A DNA stretch of 35,083 nucleotides. Source: Monosporascus cannonballus (lineage: Eukaryota > Ascomycota > Sordariomycetes > Xylariales). The translations under genes were made by a program, and so were the position numbers. The stretch covers positions 1-35,083 of the forward strand of contig QJNS01000440.1 in NCBI GenBank assembly GCA_004154925.1. Direction: 5' to 3'. Positions 34,050-35,083 of this stretch are shown piece by piece (within the stretch, counting starts at the first letter, position 1; every line of letters starts with the position of its first letter). The notes under the pieces were generated by a model. It ran no database searches and was not told where the DNA came from. It saw only the letters and a program-made list of their open reading frames with translations.

Positions 34050-34484
34050 TTAGTCCTTAGGATTCCAGTGTCGAATAGATGCATCATAATCATAATAGCA
34101 AGGCTTGCCGGAAATTCGTCTTGATGTGTCATATAGTAGCTCTATGGACCTGGTGTCTTTGAACCAAGTATCAAGGTTGGATAGAGTAACATTTCTCTTG
34201 CTACAATGACCATCGAACATGGAGTGATTTTTCAAGCTGATGCTTTCTCGTCTGGGCTTGGCGAATTCACTCCATCGTGGCCACTGATTAGAAAGGGACG
34301 ATGTCTGGGCTACCACTGAGTTACCACTAAGGCGACCGCCCGACCAATGCCCCATTTCTCGACACTCCGCCAATTTGAAGCCGTCACCACCACAACTCTT
34401 CACTCCAAATAAGAATATCTCAACGACTACTACTTCCATTGACATTAAAGTAGCGTGCGCGCACAACGAGGCGTTTCGCATCAT
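34050..34484 (-). CDS. Hypothetical open reading frame, 144 codons
   Basis: An uninterrupted minus-strand frame starting with two Met codons. The product has no recognised domain and no signal peptide; residues 15-28 are mildly hydrophobic (MSMEVVVVEIFLFG). It is longer than most chance frames in this region, but it lacks supporting splice, promoter or family evidence and may not be a gene. Confidence 0.2.
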   Translation of the reverse strand: MMRNASLCAHATLMSMEVVVVEIFLFGVKSCGGDGFKLAECREMGHWSGGRLSGNSVVAQTSSLSNQWPRWSEFAKPRRESISLKNHSMFDGHCSKRNVTLSNLDTWFKDTRSIELLYDTSRRISGKPCYYDYDASIRHWNPKD

Positions 34485-35050
34485 AATAACTGACTTTCCG
34501 ATCTTTAGGACTCATATTGCCGCCGATCTCGCCGAGTGACAGCGGAGCATCTCCCTCACCCCAGCAGGGCCCTGAAGCGCTACCTTCACCTTCCCGACCG
34601 AGATCCTCTTTACAAGGTCCTCACTTGGCTCGGGTTAGACCATCCTGCACTTTCTGGGCTTCGCTTTTTCAAATGCCGAATTCAACTAACTATCCTGAGC
34701 CTCGGTGGCAGAGAGCTTGCTATTCTTCTCGTAAGCGTACGCTGAACAATATCAACAATCCTCAAAGCCATCTCCTCAAAGTTATTACATCCAAGCCACT
34801 GTAATGAATATATTGGGATTTGATGATCGATGGAGAAGATGACTCAACTTGCATCAGGATTCTCTCTATGTAATCTGAAAGCAAAACCCATACCCATTGT
34901 TTCCATCTGCATGCTGGTTTAGTTGTCAGACTCCATTCAACGTGCATGAGAATATCTGGATGCCCTTCCTCTATGACCGTGGGCGATCATGCTCTCTTGA
35001 GCAGAGGCAACTTTGGTTTATCGTAAATGATCAAGTGTGTTTACAGAGTC

Positions 35051-35080
35051 TTTTTTTTTTTGGGGGGGGGGGGGGGGGGG
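35051..35080 (+). repeat. Terminal T11-G19 homopolymer
   Basis: Eleven T followed directly by nineteen G, three bases from the end of the window. A pair of pure homopolymers at a sequence end is typical of low-quality read ends or an assembly edge rather than genomic structure. Confidence 0.7.
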
Positions 35081-35083
35081 TGG

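Larger units (their letters stand above)
32957..35083. other. Right-hand intergenic region
   Basis: No gene is firmly supported. A minus-strand frame of 144 codons at 34050-34484 has balanced composition (motif DTWFKDTRSIELLYD) but no recognisable domain. A plus-strand frame at 34536-34745 ends at a possible GTAAGC donor and is equally anonymous. At 33824-33845 a five-pair hairpin with a seven-base loop resembles a tRNA T-arm, without the rest of a tRNA. The final 33 bases are homopolymeric. Confidence 0.5.

Noticed and set aside
1..35083. CRISPR array, rRNA operon, intact transposon or secondary-metabolite cluster
   Set aside because: No regularly spaced repeats, rRNA cores, transposase or reverse transcriptase motifs, or biosynthetic enzyme domains were seen; the organism is a fungus.

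Overview
The window looks like nuclear DNA of a filamentous ascomycete (Pezizomycotina, probably a Sordariomycete). Its genes carry short introns of about 45-190 nt with GTATGT/GTAAGT/GTGAGT donors and CTAAC or CTGAC branch points. The encoded proteins are fungal orthologues (Nmd5/Sxm1 importin, RfeG, DNA polymerase eta, Pfa5, a subtilase), and the intergenic DNA carries the CTAGGTACC-type words common in that group. The species cannot be named from the sequence.

Layout. Five genes can be assembled exon by exon on the minus strand: an importin-beta karyopherin (908-4714, 7 exons, 1056 aa), an RfeG-like putative regulator (11079-12406, 4 exons, 378 aa), the translesion DNA polymerase eta Rad30 (15557-17582, 2 exons, 653 aa), the palmitoyltransferase Pfa5 with a DHYC active site (22399-23827, 3 exons, 429 aa) and a secreted proteinase-K-type subtilase (29246-30580, 3 exons, 398 aa). 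Two smaller genes are less certain: a plus-strand 74-residue cysteine-rich, zinc-ribbon-like protein split by a 50-nt intron (27100-27374), and a minus-strand secreted cysteine-containing protein of unknown family (about 32211-32956) whose middle intron could not be fixed.

The remaining two thirds or so has no gene I can defend: 4.7-11.0 kb, 12.4-15.5 kb, 17.6-22.4 kb, 23.8-27.1 kb and most of 30.6-35.1 kb. These tracts have balanced base composition rather than the AT-rich profile of strongly RIP-mutated repeats. They contain a few protein-like but broken stretches (about 10.0-10.9 kb minus, 20.2-20.7 kb minus, 24.4-26.6 kb plus). A perfect 26-bp palindrome lies at 31127-31152. The window ends in a T11-G19 homopolymer that looks like a sequencing or assembly edge.

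The recognised genes are unrelated housekeeping and secretory functions (nuclear import, DNA damage tolerance, protein palmitoylation, secreted proteolysis). There is no sign of an operon-like or biosynthetic cluster. The two points most worth following are the uncharacterised small zinc-ribbon-like protein and the protease-plus-secreted-protein pair near the right end.
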